From: Paracoccaceae bacterium
GTDB lineage: Bacteria > Pseudomonadota > Alphaproteobacteria > Rhodobacterales > Rhodobacteraceae
NCBI GenBank assembly: GCA_020447005.1
Contig: JAGRDO010000013.1
Location: 1-35,792 of the forward strand
DNA: 35,792 bases
Direction: 5' to 3'
Shown: in pieces, positions 1 through 7,035 of the stretch
Layout: each line of letters starts with the position of its first letter
How positions within the stretch are numbered: position 1 is the stretch's first letter
Program-made: the position numbers and the translations under genes
The notes under the pieces: generated by a model
Database searches by the model: none
The model's input: only the letters and a program-made list of their open reading frames with translations
What the model was told of the DNA's origin: nothing

Positions 1-452
1 GCCTTGTCCGCATGGCGGTGATCCCCGCGATGGAGAATGTGGCGCTTTGGCATGAACGCGACATCAGTCATTCCAGCGTCGAACGCGCCATTGGCCCCGA
101 TGCGACGATCACGCTTGATTTCGCCCTGAACCGATTGGCGGGCGTGATCGAAAAACTGGTCGTCTACCCGGAAAACATGCTGAAGAACATGAACAAGTTC
201 AAAGGCCTGGTCATGTCGCAGCGGGTTCTTCTGGCGCTGACGCAGGCCGGCGTCAGCCGCGAAGACGCTTACCGGCTGGTGCAGCGCAATGCCATGAAGG
301 TCTGGGAACAGGGCAAGGATTTCCAGACCGAGCTTCTGGCCGACGCCGAGGTTACGGCAGCGCTTTCCCCTGCCGAAATCCAGGAAAAATTCGACCTTGG
401 ATATCACACCAAACATGTCGACACGATTTTTGCCCGGGTGTTCGGCGCCTGA
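1..452 (+). CDS. purB: Adenylosuccinate lyase, C-terminal part (5' end outside window)
   Basis: PurB cleaves SAICAR and adenylosuccinate, releasing fumarate, in de novo purine and AMP synthesis in the cytoplasm. The reading frame is open from the window edge, so only about the last 150 residues are present. The segment LWHERDISHSSVER is the conserved C-terminal stretch of the family, followed by the helical tail that ends in FARVFGA. The methionine at base 12 is internal to the protein, not the real start. The next gene is 102 bases downstream on the same strand. The identity is firm from the conserved motif; nothing can be said about its start or promoter. Confidence 0.95.
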   Translation, partial: LVRMAVIPAMENVALWHERDISHSSVERAIGPDATITLDFALNRLAGVIEKLVVYPENMLKNMNKFKGLVMSQRVLLALTQAGVSREDAYRLVQRNAMKVWEQGKDFQTELLADAEVTAALSPAEIQEKFDLGYHTKHVDTIFARVFGA

Positions 453-500
453 ACCGCCGGACACTTTCCCGTGAGGATTTCGCCCTAAGGACCGTTTTTC

Positions 501-530
501 TTGGCCTGCGCGCGTTTCGGCTGGCACAAT
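501..530 (+). promoter_or_regulatory. Candidate sigma70-like promoter for the small secreted protein gene
   Basis: TTGGCC (501-506) and CACAAT (525-530) are separated by 18 bases and lie 24 bases before the start codon of the small cysteine protein. The -10 matches 4 of 6 consensus bases. The pattern is weak and could be chance. Confidence 0.25.
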
Positions 531-554
531 TTCCGAACGCGAAAGGAGGACGCC

Positions 555-719
555 ATGAAATCGGGAGTCATAGCCGCGGTCTTTGCCGTCGCCGCCACCG
601 TCTCACCCGCGCTTGCCGGTCCGGACAGCTGCAACCACGAACGCCAGACCCAGATAAGCTGCGCGACCGGCACCGTCTGGGACGCCGCGACGCAACGTTG
701 CCTCACGGTTGGAAGCTGA
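555..719 (+). CDS. Small secreted cysteine-containing protein (chitin-binding/peritrophin-like pattern)
   Basis: This 54-residue product begins with a signal peptide (about residues 1-20, ending SPALA) and leaves a mature peptide of about 34 residues with three cysteines. The segment CATGTVWDAATQRC resembles the end of small peritrophin-A-like chitin-binding modules (C-x-G-x-x-W/F-D-x-x-x-x-x-C). The ATG at 555 is preceded by a near-perfect Shine-Dalgarno AAAGGAGG with suitable spacing, which decides this start over an upstream TTG at 501. The likely location is the periplasm or outside the cell. A role in binding peptidoglycan or another glycan is inference only. The odd cysteine count hints at either a free thiol or an intermolecular disulfide. 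Confidence 0.75.
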   Translation: MKSGVIAAVFAVAATVSPALAGPDSCNHERQTQISCATGTVWDAATQRCLTVGS

Positions 720-733
720 CGGGCGTAAGCCCG
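720..733 (+). terminator. Short hairpin directly after the small protein gene
   Basis: CGGGC (720-724) pairs with GCCCG (729-733) around a GTAA loop, starting one base after the stop codon. There is no T run behind it, so it may be a 3' stabiliser or weak terminator rather than a full intrinsic terminator. Confidence 0.3.
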
Positions 734-789
734 CATTAACCGCTTTCTGACAGTCTGCACTCCGCACAGCTGACGCGGAGAGCAAGCCG

Positions 790-1863
790 ATGACTGCAAT
801 CGCAAAACTGCCATCCCATGGAACCGCAAGCGCCGTTGCCGCGCCGCGCCCGGTCCCGTCAGGTCTGTCCGGCCGGATGAAGGCTGCGATCATCGTTCGC
901 CTGATGCTAAGCGATGGCGGCGAATTGCCGCTGAAATCACTTCCCGAACATCTTCAGGCCGCCCTGACCGAGCAGATCGGCACCATGCGCAGTGTCGACC
1001 GGGCCACCCTGCGCGCGGTGGTCGAGGAATTCATCGCGATGATCGAATCGGTCGGCCTTTCCTTTCCCGGCGGCATCGACGGTGCCATCCGCATGCTCGA
1101 CGGCCATATTTCAACCAGCGCGGCCAGCCGCCTGCGGCGTCTGGCCAGCGCTTCGGTCAAGGCGGACCCTTGGGACCGCATCGCGACGATGGAGACCGAA
1201 AAGCTGTTGCCCGTGCTTGAGGTGGAAAGCGTCGAGGTCGGGGCGGTGATGCTGTCGAAGCTCGCCGTGTCGAAATCGGCAGAGCTGTTGGGCAAACTTC
1301 CCGGCGACCGCGCCCGGCGCATTGCTTATGCCATCAACCAGACAGGAAACATCGATCCCGAAACGGTGCGCCAGATCGGGCTGTCCCTTGTCGCCCAGCT
1401 TGAGCAGCAGGCGGTCCGGGCGTTCGAGGCTGAACCGCATGAGCGGATCGGGGCCATCCTGAACTTCTCGCCGGCGGCGACGCGCGAAAATGTCCTCGAC
1501 GGATTGCGGGAAACGGATGACGGGTTCGCAACCCAGGTGCGCCGGGCGATTTTCACCTTTGCCGACATCCCGGCCCGGATCGAGGGGCGCGACATCGCAA
1601 AGGTGATCCGCGGCGTCGATCAGGCAACGCTGGTGACGGCCCTTGCCGGGTCGGAAGCCGAAAAGGACAAGGTGGCGGCGGATTTCATCCTGTCGAACAT
1701 GTCCCAGCGGATGGCGGCATCGCTGCGCGACGAGATGTCGGAAAAGGGCAAGGTGGCGGAAAAGGACGCCGAGGCAGCGATGACCGCGATCATCTCTGCC
1801 ATCCGCGACCTTCAGAGCGAGGGCGAACTGGTGTTCAAGGCGGCGGAGGCCGAGGCCGGGTGA
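790..1863 (+). CDS. fliG: Flagellar motor switch protein FliG, divergent rhodobacterial type
   Basis: FliG sits on the cytoplasmic face of the MS ring and couples stator force to rotor torque and switching. This 357-residue protein has the usual FliG length of about 330-360. The C-terminal torque domain is clear: IFTFADI near residue 254, a conserved charged helix (RDIAKVIRGVDQ), NMSQRMA near residue 303, and a final helix ending SAIRDLQSEGEL. In the middle domain the usual EHPQ motif is replaced by VEVG near residue 148, and a few extra residues precede NMSQRMA. This divergence fits my recollection of Rhodobacteraceae FliG proteins. The start ATG is preceded by GGAG nine bases upstream. No other flagellar gene is in the window, so it is separated from the main flagellar cluster or lies near its edge. 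Confidence 0.85.
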   Translation: MTAIAKLPSHGTASAVAAPRPVPSGLSGRMKAAIIVRLMLSDGGELPLKSLPEHLQAALTEQIGTMRSVDRATLRAVVEEFIAMIESVGLSFPGGIDGAIRMLDGHISTSAASRLRRLASASVKADPWDRIATMETEKLLPVLEVESVEVGAVMLSKLAVSKSAELLGKLPGDRARRIAYAINQTGNIDPETVRQIGLSLVAQLEQQAVRAFEAEPHERIGAILNFSPAATRENVLDGLRETDDGFATQVRRAIFTFADIPARIEGRDIAKVIRGVDQATLVTALAGSEAEKDKVAADFILSNMSQRMAASLRDEMSEKGKVAEKDAEAAMTAIISAIRDLQSEGELVFKAAEAEAG

Positions 1864-1928
1864 AGAGGCGCCCGCCCCTGCTATTGCTTGAGCTTGCGGC
1901 GGTCGCTGTCTATGTCTGGGTGCGGTGA
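1860..1928 (+). CDS. Possible 22-residue single-span membrane peptide
   Basis: A GTG at 1860 overlaps the fliG stop (GTGA) and opens a 22-codon frame reading MKRRPPLLLLELAAVAVYVW followed by VR. A positively charged start followed by an uninterrupted hydrophobic stretch fits a tiny single-pass membrane peptide. A GGAGG lies about 10 bases upstream (1845-1849), inside the fliG end. It fills most of the 101-base gap before the acyltransferase gene and could couple its translation to fliG. Very short frames like this occur by chance, so this is only a candidate; conservation of the peptide in related genomes would decide it. Confidence 0.3.
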   Translation: MKRRPPLLLLELAAVAVYVWVR

Positions 1929-1964
1929 CACGATCCGGTCACTGACATTCACGGCATCCGATCC

Positions 1965-2870
1965 TTGGCGAAGAAAAGCGCGCGCAACCCGACCTTGACT
2001 GACCGTGTCAGCGACGGCCTGTTCCGCGGGCTGATCTCGGTTGCGCTGCGCTTGCCGTATGAAAGGCGCGTGAAGGCCGCCGGCTGGATCGTATCGCGCC
2101 TTGTCGCGCCCGCCGCGGGCTGGCCCGAACGCATTCGCGCCAATCTGCGTCTGGCGCGGCCCGATCTTGATGGCGCCGAAATCCGCAGGCTGGTTCGTGA
2201 CGTCCCCGACAATATCGGCCGCACGATGATGGAAATCTATTCGGGCCGCGAATTCGTCAAGCGCGTGCGCGACCTGCCCCTGACCGGCCCCGGTGCCGCA
2301 GCGTTGGAGGCCGCGCATCGCGACGGCCGGCCGGTCATCCTGTCAACCGGCCACTTCGGCAATTACGACGTGGCGCGCGCGGCCCTTGTCGCACGCGGGT
2401 ATCGCGTCGGCGCACTTTACAAGCCGATGGCGAACCCGCTTTTCAATGCGCATTACCTCGACGCGATTTCACTGATCGGCACGCCTCTGTTCCCGCGCGG
2501 CCAGAAGGGCATGGGGCAGATGCTGAAATTCCTGAAATCGGGCGGAATGCTGGGCCTTTTGATGGATCAGCGCATGTCCCACGGAGAGGAACTGACCTTT
2601 TTCGGCGAAACCGCCCTGACGGCGACCTCGGCCGCCGACCTTGCCCTGAAATACGGGGCTGACCTCTTGCCCGTCTACGCGATCCGGCAACCCGACGGGC
2701 TGAGCTTCGAGATCCGGGTCGAAGCGCCGATCGCCCATGGCGATCCGGTGGCGATGACCCAGAAAATCAACGACAGTCTGGAAGCGCTTTCGCGCGCGCA
2801 TATGGAGCAGTGGTTCTGGATCCATCGCCGGTGGCGCCCGCTTCAGCGGCCGGGCGGGCCATCGGGCTGA
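1965..2870 (+). CDS. LpxL/HtrB-type lipid A acyltransferase
   Basis: Members of this family (lysophospholipid acyltransferase superfamily) add secondary acyl chains to lipid A precursors at the inner membrane. The 301-residue length is typical. The catalytic HX4D motif is present as His130 and Asp135 in STGHFGNYD, and the downstream LLMDQR segment matches the conserved substrate-binding region. The predicted start is TTG at 1965: an in-frame TGA at 1926-1928 limits extension, and no ATG or GTG lies between that stop and the conserved N-terminus. An N-terminal amphipathic/hydrophobic region near residues 18-30 may dock it to the membrane. Family is certain; whether it is LpxL- or LpxM-like cannot be told here. 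It converges with folA, with a 37-base gap. Confidence 0.88.
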   Translation: MAKKSARNPTLTDRVSDGLFRGLISVALRLPYERRVKAAGWIVSRLVAPAAGWPERIRANLRLARPDLDGAEIRRLVRDVPDNIGRTMMEIYSGREFVKRVRDLPLTGPGAAALEAAHRDGRPVILSTGHFGNYDVARAALVARGYRVGALYKPMANPLFNAHYLDAISLIGTPLFPRGQKGMGQMLKFLKSGGMLGLLMDQRMSHGEELTFFGETALTATSAADLALKYGADLLPVYAIRQPDGLSFEIRVEAPIAHGDPVAMTQKINDSLEALSRAHMEQWFWIHRRWRPLQRPGGPSG

Positions 2871-2907
2871 CATTCTCGCATGCCGCGCGGGTTTGGGGCA
2901 GCGATGA

Positions 2908-3384
2908 TCAGCGCCGCAACCATTCGGCCAGAACACAGCGCGGCCCGGATGCCCGCAGCACATGGCGCCCGGCTAGGCGCCAGTCCGCTTCGCGAAATTC
3001 CGGGAAGAATGCGTCGGCATCATCGACCACAAGATCGACCTCGGTCACCAGCAACCGGTCGGCCACAGGCAACATTGCCCGATAAATGCCCGCGCCGCCA
3101 ATTCCGTATATCCGCCGGTATCCCGCCGCCGCCGCGCATTCCACGGCCTGACCGGGGGTTTCGAAAACATGTTCGCCAAGGCTTCGGTCTGACGAGACGA
3201 TGCAGTTCAGGCGCCCCTTCAGCGGCTTGACCGGCAGGCTTTCCCATGTCCGCCGGCCCATGACAAGGGCGCCACCCGTCGTCTCGCGCTGGAAAAAGGC
3301 CAGATCCTCGGGCGCATGCCACGGGATGGTGTTGCCCTTTCCGATCGCGCCGTTCCGGGCGCGGGCTACGACCAGCGACAGCAT
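2908..3384 (-). CDS. folA: Dihydrofolate reductase
   Basis: FolA reduces dihydrofolate to tetrahydrofolate with NADPH, regenerating the cofactor used by thymidylate synthase. The 158-residue length equals the bacterial norm. Conserved features are the Trp22-containing loop (NTIPWHAPEDL), with the catalytic acid at Asp27 exactly as in E. coli, the NADPH-binding MGRRTWESL, and IGGAGIY. The start ATG lies two bases after the thyA stop codon, so the two genes form a thyA-folA operon, a common arrangement because their reactions are coupled. The gene order on the minus strand is thyA then folA. Confidence 0.96.
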   Translation of the reverse strand: MLSLVVARARNGAIGKGNTIPWHAPEDLAFFQRETTGGALVMGRRTWESLPVKPLKGRLNCIVSSDRSLGEHVFETPGQAVECAAAAGYRRIYGIGGAGIYRAMLPVADRLLVTEVDLVVDDADAFFPEFREADWRLAGRHVLRASGPRCVLAEWLRR

Positions 3385-3386
3385 CG

Positions 3387-4220
3387 TCAGACCGCCACGG
3401 GCGCGCGGATCGCGGGCGCCGGTTCGTAGTTCAAGAATTCGAAGTCGTCATAGCGGAAATCGAAGATCGATCCGACATCGCGGGTCAGCCGCAACACCGG
3501 CAAGGGGCCGGGCTGGCGCGCAAGCTGGGTTCTGACCTGTTCCATATGATTTGAATAGATATGCGCATCGCCGATGGAATGGACGAATTCACCCGGCTCA
3601 TATCCGGTCACATGCGCCAGCATCGCCAGCAAGAGGGCATAGGACGCGATGTTGAACGGCACCCCGAGAAACATGTCGGCCGAGCGCTGGTAAAGTTGCA
3701 GATGCATTTTCCGGCCGATGATCCGGACCTGCCAGAGCGTATGGCAGGGCGGCAGCGCCATGTCAGGCACGTCGCCGGGGTTCCAGGCCGAAACGATCAG
3801 ACGGCGGCTGTCGGGCGTCTTGCGGATCGCCTCGATCAGGTCCGCGATCTGATCGACCTCGCCGGCGTGAAAGACGGCCCTGCCCTGCGGATCGACCCCG
3901 GCGGGCAGAAGCTTCGGGAAATGTCGCCACTGATGGCCGTAGACGGGGCCGAGATCGCCCGAATCGTCGGCCCATTCATCCCAGATCGAGACGCCGTTTT
4001 CCTTGAGATAGGTGATATTGGTGTCGCCGGACAGGAACCACAAAAGCTCATGCACGATCGACCTGAGATGCAGTTTCTTGGTGGTCACCAGGGGAAATCC
4101 GTCAGCAAGGTCGTACCGGCATTGCAGCCCGAAATGCGAGATCGTTCCCGTTCCGGTACGATCGGTCGAGGCATGCCCGCTTTCCAGAACCGTCCGCAAG
4201 GCATCGAGATATTGCCGCAC
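3387..4220 (-). CDS. thyA: Thymidylate synthase
   Basis: ThyA methylates dUMP to dTMP with methylene-tetrahydrofolate, yielding dihydrofolate for FolA. The chosen GTG at 4220 gives 277 residues starting [15 protein letters not shown], which matches the family N-terminus (E. coli 264 residues). A purine-rich GGGGGA lies about 6 bases upstream. A longer in-frame extension to 4340 has no family resemblance and was not used. The nucleophile is Cys159 in PPCHTLWQ. The phosphate-binding arginine segment STDRTGTGT and the C-terminal FRYDDFEF region are intact. A perfect 8-base-pair hairpin sits in its leader (4239-4260), and two AT-rich -10-like sequences lie beyond that. Confidence 0.95.
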   Translation of the reverse strand: MRQYLDALRTVLESGHASTDRTGTGTISHFGLQCRYDLADGFPLVTTKKLHLRSIVHELLWFLSGDTNITYLKENGVSIWDEWADDSGDLGPVYGHQWRHFPKLLPAGVDPQGRAVFHAGEVDQIADLIEAIRKTPDSRRLIVSAWNPGDVPDMALPPCHTLWQVRIIGRKMHLQLYQRSADMFLGVPFNIASYALLLAMLAHVTGYEPGEFVHSIGDAHIYSNHMEQVRTQLARQPGPLPVLRLTRDVGSIFDFRYDDFEFLNYEPAPAIRAPVAV

Positions 4221-4238
4221 TGTTTCCCCCGTCTCTGC

Positions 4239-4260
4239 GTTCGGGCCGAGTCGCCCGAAC
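4239..4260 (-). promoter_or_regulatory. Perfect hairpin in the thyA leader
   Basis: GTTCGGGC (4239-4246) and GCCCGAAC (4253-4260) form an 8-base-pair perfect inverted repeat with a 6-base loop. Read on the minus strand it lies 18-40 bases before the thyA GTG. If transcription starts from the TATAGT-like -10 at 4269-4274, this hairpin would be at the extreme 5' end of the mRNA. It could stabilise the transcript or be an operator. Function is inferred from position only. Confidence 0.4.
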
Positions 4261-4268
4261 CAGATCAC

Positions 4269-4274
4269 ACTATA
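4269..4274 (-). promoter_or_regulatory. Candidate -10 element for thyA-folA
   Basis: On the minus strand TATAGT (5 of 6 consensus bases) lies about 50 bases before the thyA start. A second AT-rich stretch (TATATAAG) occurs about 35 bases further upstream. No convincing -35 box lies 16-18 bases from either. Confidence 0.3.
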
Positions 4275-4370
4275 TACGCGCCACGCCCGGCGACGCACTA
4301 CCTTATATAGCCGGCCCGACCGCAGATGCCCGGCGACCATCGCCCGCAGGCCACAGTCGGCGCAACCGGC

Positions 4371-4400
4371 TTGGCTGGACCGGGCCGCCGCTGCTACTCT
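4371..4400 (+). promoter_or_regulatory. Candidate promoter for gloA
   Basis: TTGGCT (4371-4376) and TACTCT (4395-4400) are separated by 18 bases and lie 25 bases before the gloA start. Only half of the -10 bases match consensus, so the call is weak. Confidence 0.25.
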
Positions 4401-4425
4401 GATCCGAAATCATGGAGAAACGAAC

Positions 4426-4854
4426 ATGTCGATCCGTTATCTGCACACGATGGTCCGGGTGAAGGACCTTGAGGTTTCGATGGCCTTCTTCCGGTTGCTG
4501 GGGCTGGAGGAAACGCGTCGCTATGACAATGACAAGGGCCGGTTCTCGCTGGTCTTCATGGCGCCGCCGGGCCAGCCGGAAAGCCCGGTCGAACTGACCT
4601 ATAACTGGGACGGCGATGAAGGTCTGCCCTCGGACAGTCGCCATTTCGGCCATCTCGCCTATGAGGTCGACGACATCTATGCGACCTGCACACACCTGCA
4701 GGCCAACGGCGTGACGATCAACCGCCCGCCCCGGGACGGGCACATGGCCTTTGTCCGCTCGCCCGACAATATCTCGGTCGAGATCTTGCAAAAGGGGGCG
4801 GACCTTCCGCTTCAGGAACCCTGGGCCAGCATGGGAAATACCGGACATTGGTAA
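4426..4854 (+). CDS. gloA: Lactoylglutathione lyase (glyoxalase I)
   Basis: GloA converts the hemithioacetal of methylglyoxal and glutathione to S-lactoylglutathione, detoxifying methylglyoxal. The 142-residue product is the usual length for the single-domain VOC-fold enzyme. The four metal ligands of the family are visible: His7 (RYLHTMVRV), Glu56 (VELTYNW), His76 (FGHLAYEV) and Glu119 (ISVEIL). This pattern fits the Ni-type bacterial enzyme. The start at 4426 agrees with the family N-terminus and is preceded by GGAG; the frame remains open upstream but without resemblance. The stop overlaps the next gene by seven bases, suggesting one transcript. Confidence 0.94.
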   Translation: MSIRYLHTMVRVKDLEVSMAFFRLLGLEETRRYDNDKGRFSLVFMAPPGQPESPVELTYNWDGDEGLPSDSRHFGHLAYEVDDIYATCTHLQANGVTINRPPRDGHMAFVRSPDNISVEILQKGADLPLQEPWASMGNTGHW

Positions 4855-5528
4855 AGGCGCTGGCAGCCCTGCTTTGCGTTGCGGCGCTGCCGGCCGGAGC
4901 CGTCGAGTGCCGTCTCGCCCTGCTTCTCGCGCTCGACATTTCCGCATCGGTCGACCAGCGTGAGGATGAGTTGCAGCGCAAGGGCCTTGCGCGCGCCCTG
5001 CTCGCCCCGGCTGTTCAGGACGCGTTTCTGGCCGATCCGGAAGGGCCGGTCTGGCTGTCCGCCTATGAATGGAGCGGACCGAACAACAATGAAACGCTGC
5101 TTGAGTGGTTTCAGATCACCAATGCAGAGGACCTGTCACTGGCGGCTGGCGCCATTGCCACCAGCGAACGCAGCCGCGACGATCTGCCCACCTCGCTTGG
5201 CTATGCGCTTGGCGCCGCGGCAACCCGATTTCATCATGGCCCGGCCTGCGAACGGCGCACGCTCGACGTCTCGGGCGACGGGCGCAACAATGAGGGCTTT
5301 CCCCCGGAATCGGCCTATCGCGCCTTCGACTTCGGCAAGATTGCCGTCAACGCGCTGGCCATTGCGGGCGGCGAGGCCGGGCTGACCGAATATTACCGCG
5401 ACCACCTGATCAGCGGGCCGGGCGCGTTCGTGATCGTCGCGGACGGCTTTCGCGACTATGAGGCCGCGATGACGCGAAAACTCCTGCGCGAATTGCAGGG
5501 GCCGCTGATGGGGATGGCCGACCGCTGA
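4848..5528 (+). CDS. Secreted DUF1194 (von Willebrand A-like) protein
   Basis: This 226-residue protein matches the alphaproteobacterial DUF1194 family, which has a von Willebrand factor A-like fold. A signal peptide covers about residues 1-19. The mature part carries a MIDAS-like metal site, DISAS at residues 30-34, with an SGDGRNNEG segment further on. It is expected in the periplasm, probably binding a divalent metal and a protein partner; the partner and role are unknown. The start is TTG at 4848, inside the last codons of gloA, and translation is probably coupled. It converges with murD with 20 bases between the stop codons. Confidence 0.82.
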   Translation: MVKALAALLCVAALPAGAVECRLALLLALDISASVDQREDELQRKGLARALLAPAVQDAFLADPEGPVWLSAYEWSGPNNNETLLEWFQITNAEDLSLAAGAIATSERSRDDLPTSLGYALGAAATRFHHGPACERRTLDVSGDGRNNEGFPPESAYRAFDFGKIAVNALAIAGGEAGLTEYYRDHLISGPGAFVIVADGFRDYEAAMTRKLLRELQGPLMGMADR

Positions 5529-5548
5529 TCCTGCCCGCCCCGCGGCAA

Positions 5549-6952
5549 TCATGCGTTCAGCAGCGATGCCACCCGGGCGGCGAAATCCTCGCCGCGTTTC
5601 TCGAAGTTCGGATATTGGTCAAAGGACGCCGCCGCCGGGGCCAGAAGCACGACATCCCCGGGCTCTGCCTCGGCCGCCGCGCGGGCCACGGCCCGGTCCA
5701 TCGTCTCGCAGATTTCATGGGGCGTGTCGCCCAGTTCCAGCGCGAAATCGCGGGCCGAATGACCGATGAGATAGGCTTTGACGACTGATTTCAGATAGGG
5801 CTTCAGCGCGGCGATGCCGCCATCCTTTCCCAGACCGCCCGCGATCCAGCGGATGCGGTCGAAGGCCTGAAGCGCCTTGGCGGCGCTGTCGACATTCGTG
5901 GCCTTGCTGTCATTGACGTAACGCACGCCACCGGCTTCGGCGACAAGCTGGCTGCGGTGCGGAAGCCCGGCGAAACTTGCCAAAGCGTCCTCGATCACCT
6001 TCGGTGCGATGCCAAGCACCCTGACCGCCGCATAGGCGGCGGCGGCATTCTGGTGATTGTGGGCGCCGGGCAGCCCGGTCATCGGACGCAGATCGATCGA
6101 CGCGATCTGCCGGCCCTTGCGCCATTCCGCCAGAAATCCCTTGCGTGCGAATACCGACCAGCCCGGACCGTCCGGCTTCTGCCCCGACGAAATCCGGATA
6201 ACCCTGTCATCGGCTGCCCCCTCGGACATCTGATTGGCAAGAAACCGGCCCTCGGCCTCGTCAATACCGACGATCGCGCGGTCAGGTCCGCCTTCGGAAA
6301 AGAGGCGCCGCTTTGCCGCGAAATACCCGCCAAGCCCGGCGTGGCGGTCAAGATGATCGGGCGACAGATTGGTAAAGACAGCAATGTCCGGGGTCAGGGC
6401 GCGGGCAAGTTCGGTCTGATAGGACGAAAGTTCCAGAACCACGACTTCGCCATCCTGCGCGGGATCGATGTCAAGCACACCGCGGCCGATATTGCCGGCC
6501 ATCTGTGTCGGGCGGCCCGCCACCTGAAGAATGTGGTGGACAAGCGCGGTCGTCGTGGATTTGCCGTTCGAACCGGTTACCGCGATGACCTTCGGGGTCT
6601 GGTCCATTTCGTCCCAGCCCGGCACCGCCCATGAGCGGAAGAAAAGCCCGATATCATTGTCGACGGGGACACCGGCCGCCATGGCGCGCGCAACAAGCCT
6701 GTTCGGCTCGGGGTAAAGATGCGGAATTCCCGGCGACAGGATCAAGGCGGCAACCCCGTCCCATGCGTCGGCACGGGTCAGATCCGTCAGTACCATGCCC
6801 GCCGCCTCGGCCTTGTCGCGCGCCTCGGGACTGTCGTCCCACAGGCAGGGCACGGCACCTCCGGCGTCAAGGGCGCGTGCGGTGGCCAGACCGGACCTGC
6901 CCAGCCCGAGAACGGCGACCTTTCTGCCTTCGTAACCTTGTACCGGAATCAT
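5549..6952 (-). CDS. murD: UDP-N-acetylmuramoyl-L-alanine:D-glutamate ligase
   Basis: MurD adds D-glutamate to UDP-MurNAc-L-Ala in cytoplasmic peptidoglycan precursor synthesis, with ATP. The chosen ATG at 6952 gives 467 residues beginning MIPVQGYEG, with the nucleotide-binding VLGLGRSG near the N-terminus, as in the family. A GGGGGGC run lies just upstream. An ATG at 6979 adds nine residues, MSAPIMGGG, with no resemblance. The ATP-binding [11 protein letters not shown], the LELSSYQTE segment and the C-terminal ligase domain ([22 protein letters not shown]) are intact. It normally sits in the dcw cluster beside mraY and ftsW; here its upstream neighbour, 83 bases away, is a polysaccharide gene. 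Confidence 0.95.
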   Translation of the reverse strand: MIPVQGYEGRKVAVLGLGRSGLATARALDAGGAVPCLWDDSPEARDKAEAAGMVLTDLTRADAWDGVAALILSPGIPHLYPEPNRLVARAMAAGVPVDNDIGLFFRSWAVPGWDEMDQTPKVIAVTGSNGKSTTTALVHHILQVAGRPTQMAGNIGRGVLDIDPAQDGEVVVLELSSYQTELARALTPDIAVFTNLSPDHLDRHAGLGGYFAAKRRLFSEGGPDRAIVGIDEAEGRFLANQMSEGAADDRVIRISSGQKPDGPGWSVFARKGFLAEWRKGRQIASIDLRPMTGLPGAHNHQNAAAAYAAVRVLGIAPKVIEDALASFAGLPHRSQLVAEAGGVRYVNDSKATNVDSAAKALQAFDRIRWIAGGLGKDGGIAALKPYLKSVVKAYLIGHSARDFALELGDTPHEICETMDRAVARAAAEAEPGDVVLLAPAAASFDQYPNFEKRGEDFAARVASLLNA

Positions 6953-7035
6953 GCCGCCCCCCATTATCGGGGCGGACAATGCCTGCAGACGCGCCGGCCC
7001 GCAAGTTTCAGCGCCATCGGCGCCAGACCGGCACG

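Noticed and set aside
4221-4340. N-terminal extension of thyA to 4340
   Set aside because: The 40 extra residues are not conserved in ThyA; GTG 4220 has a Shine-Dalgarno and matches the family start.
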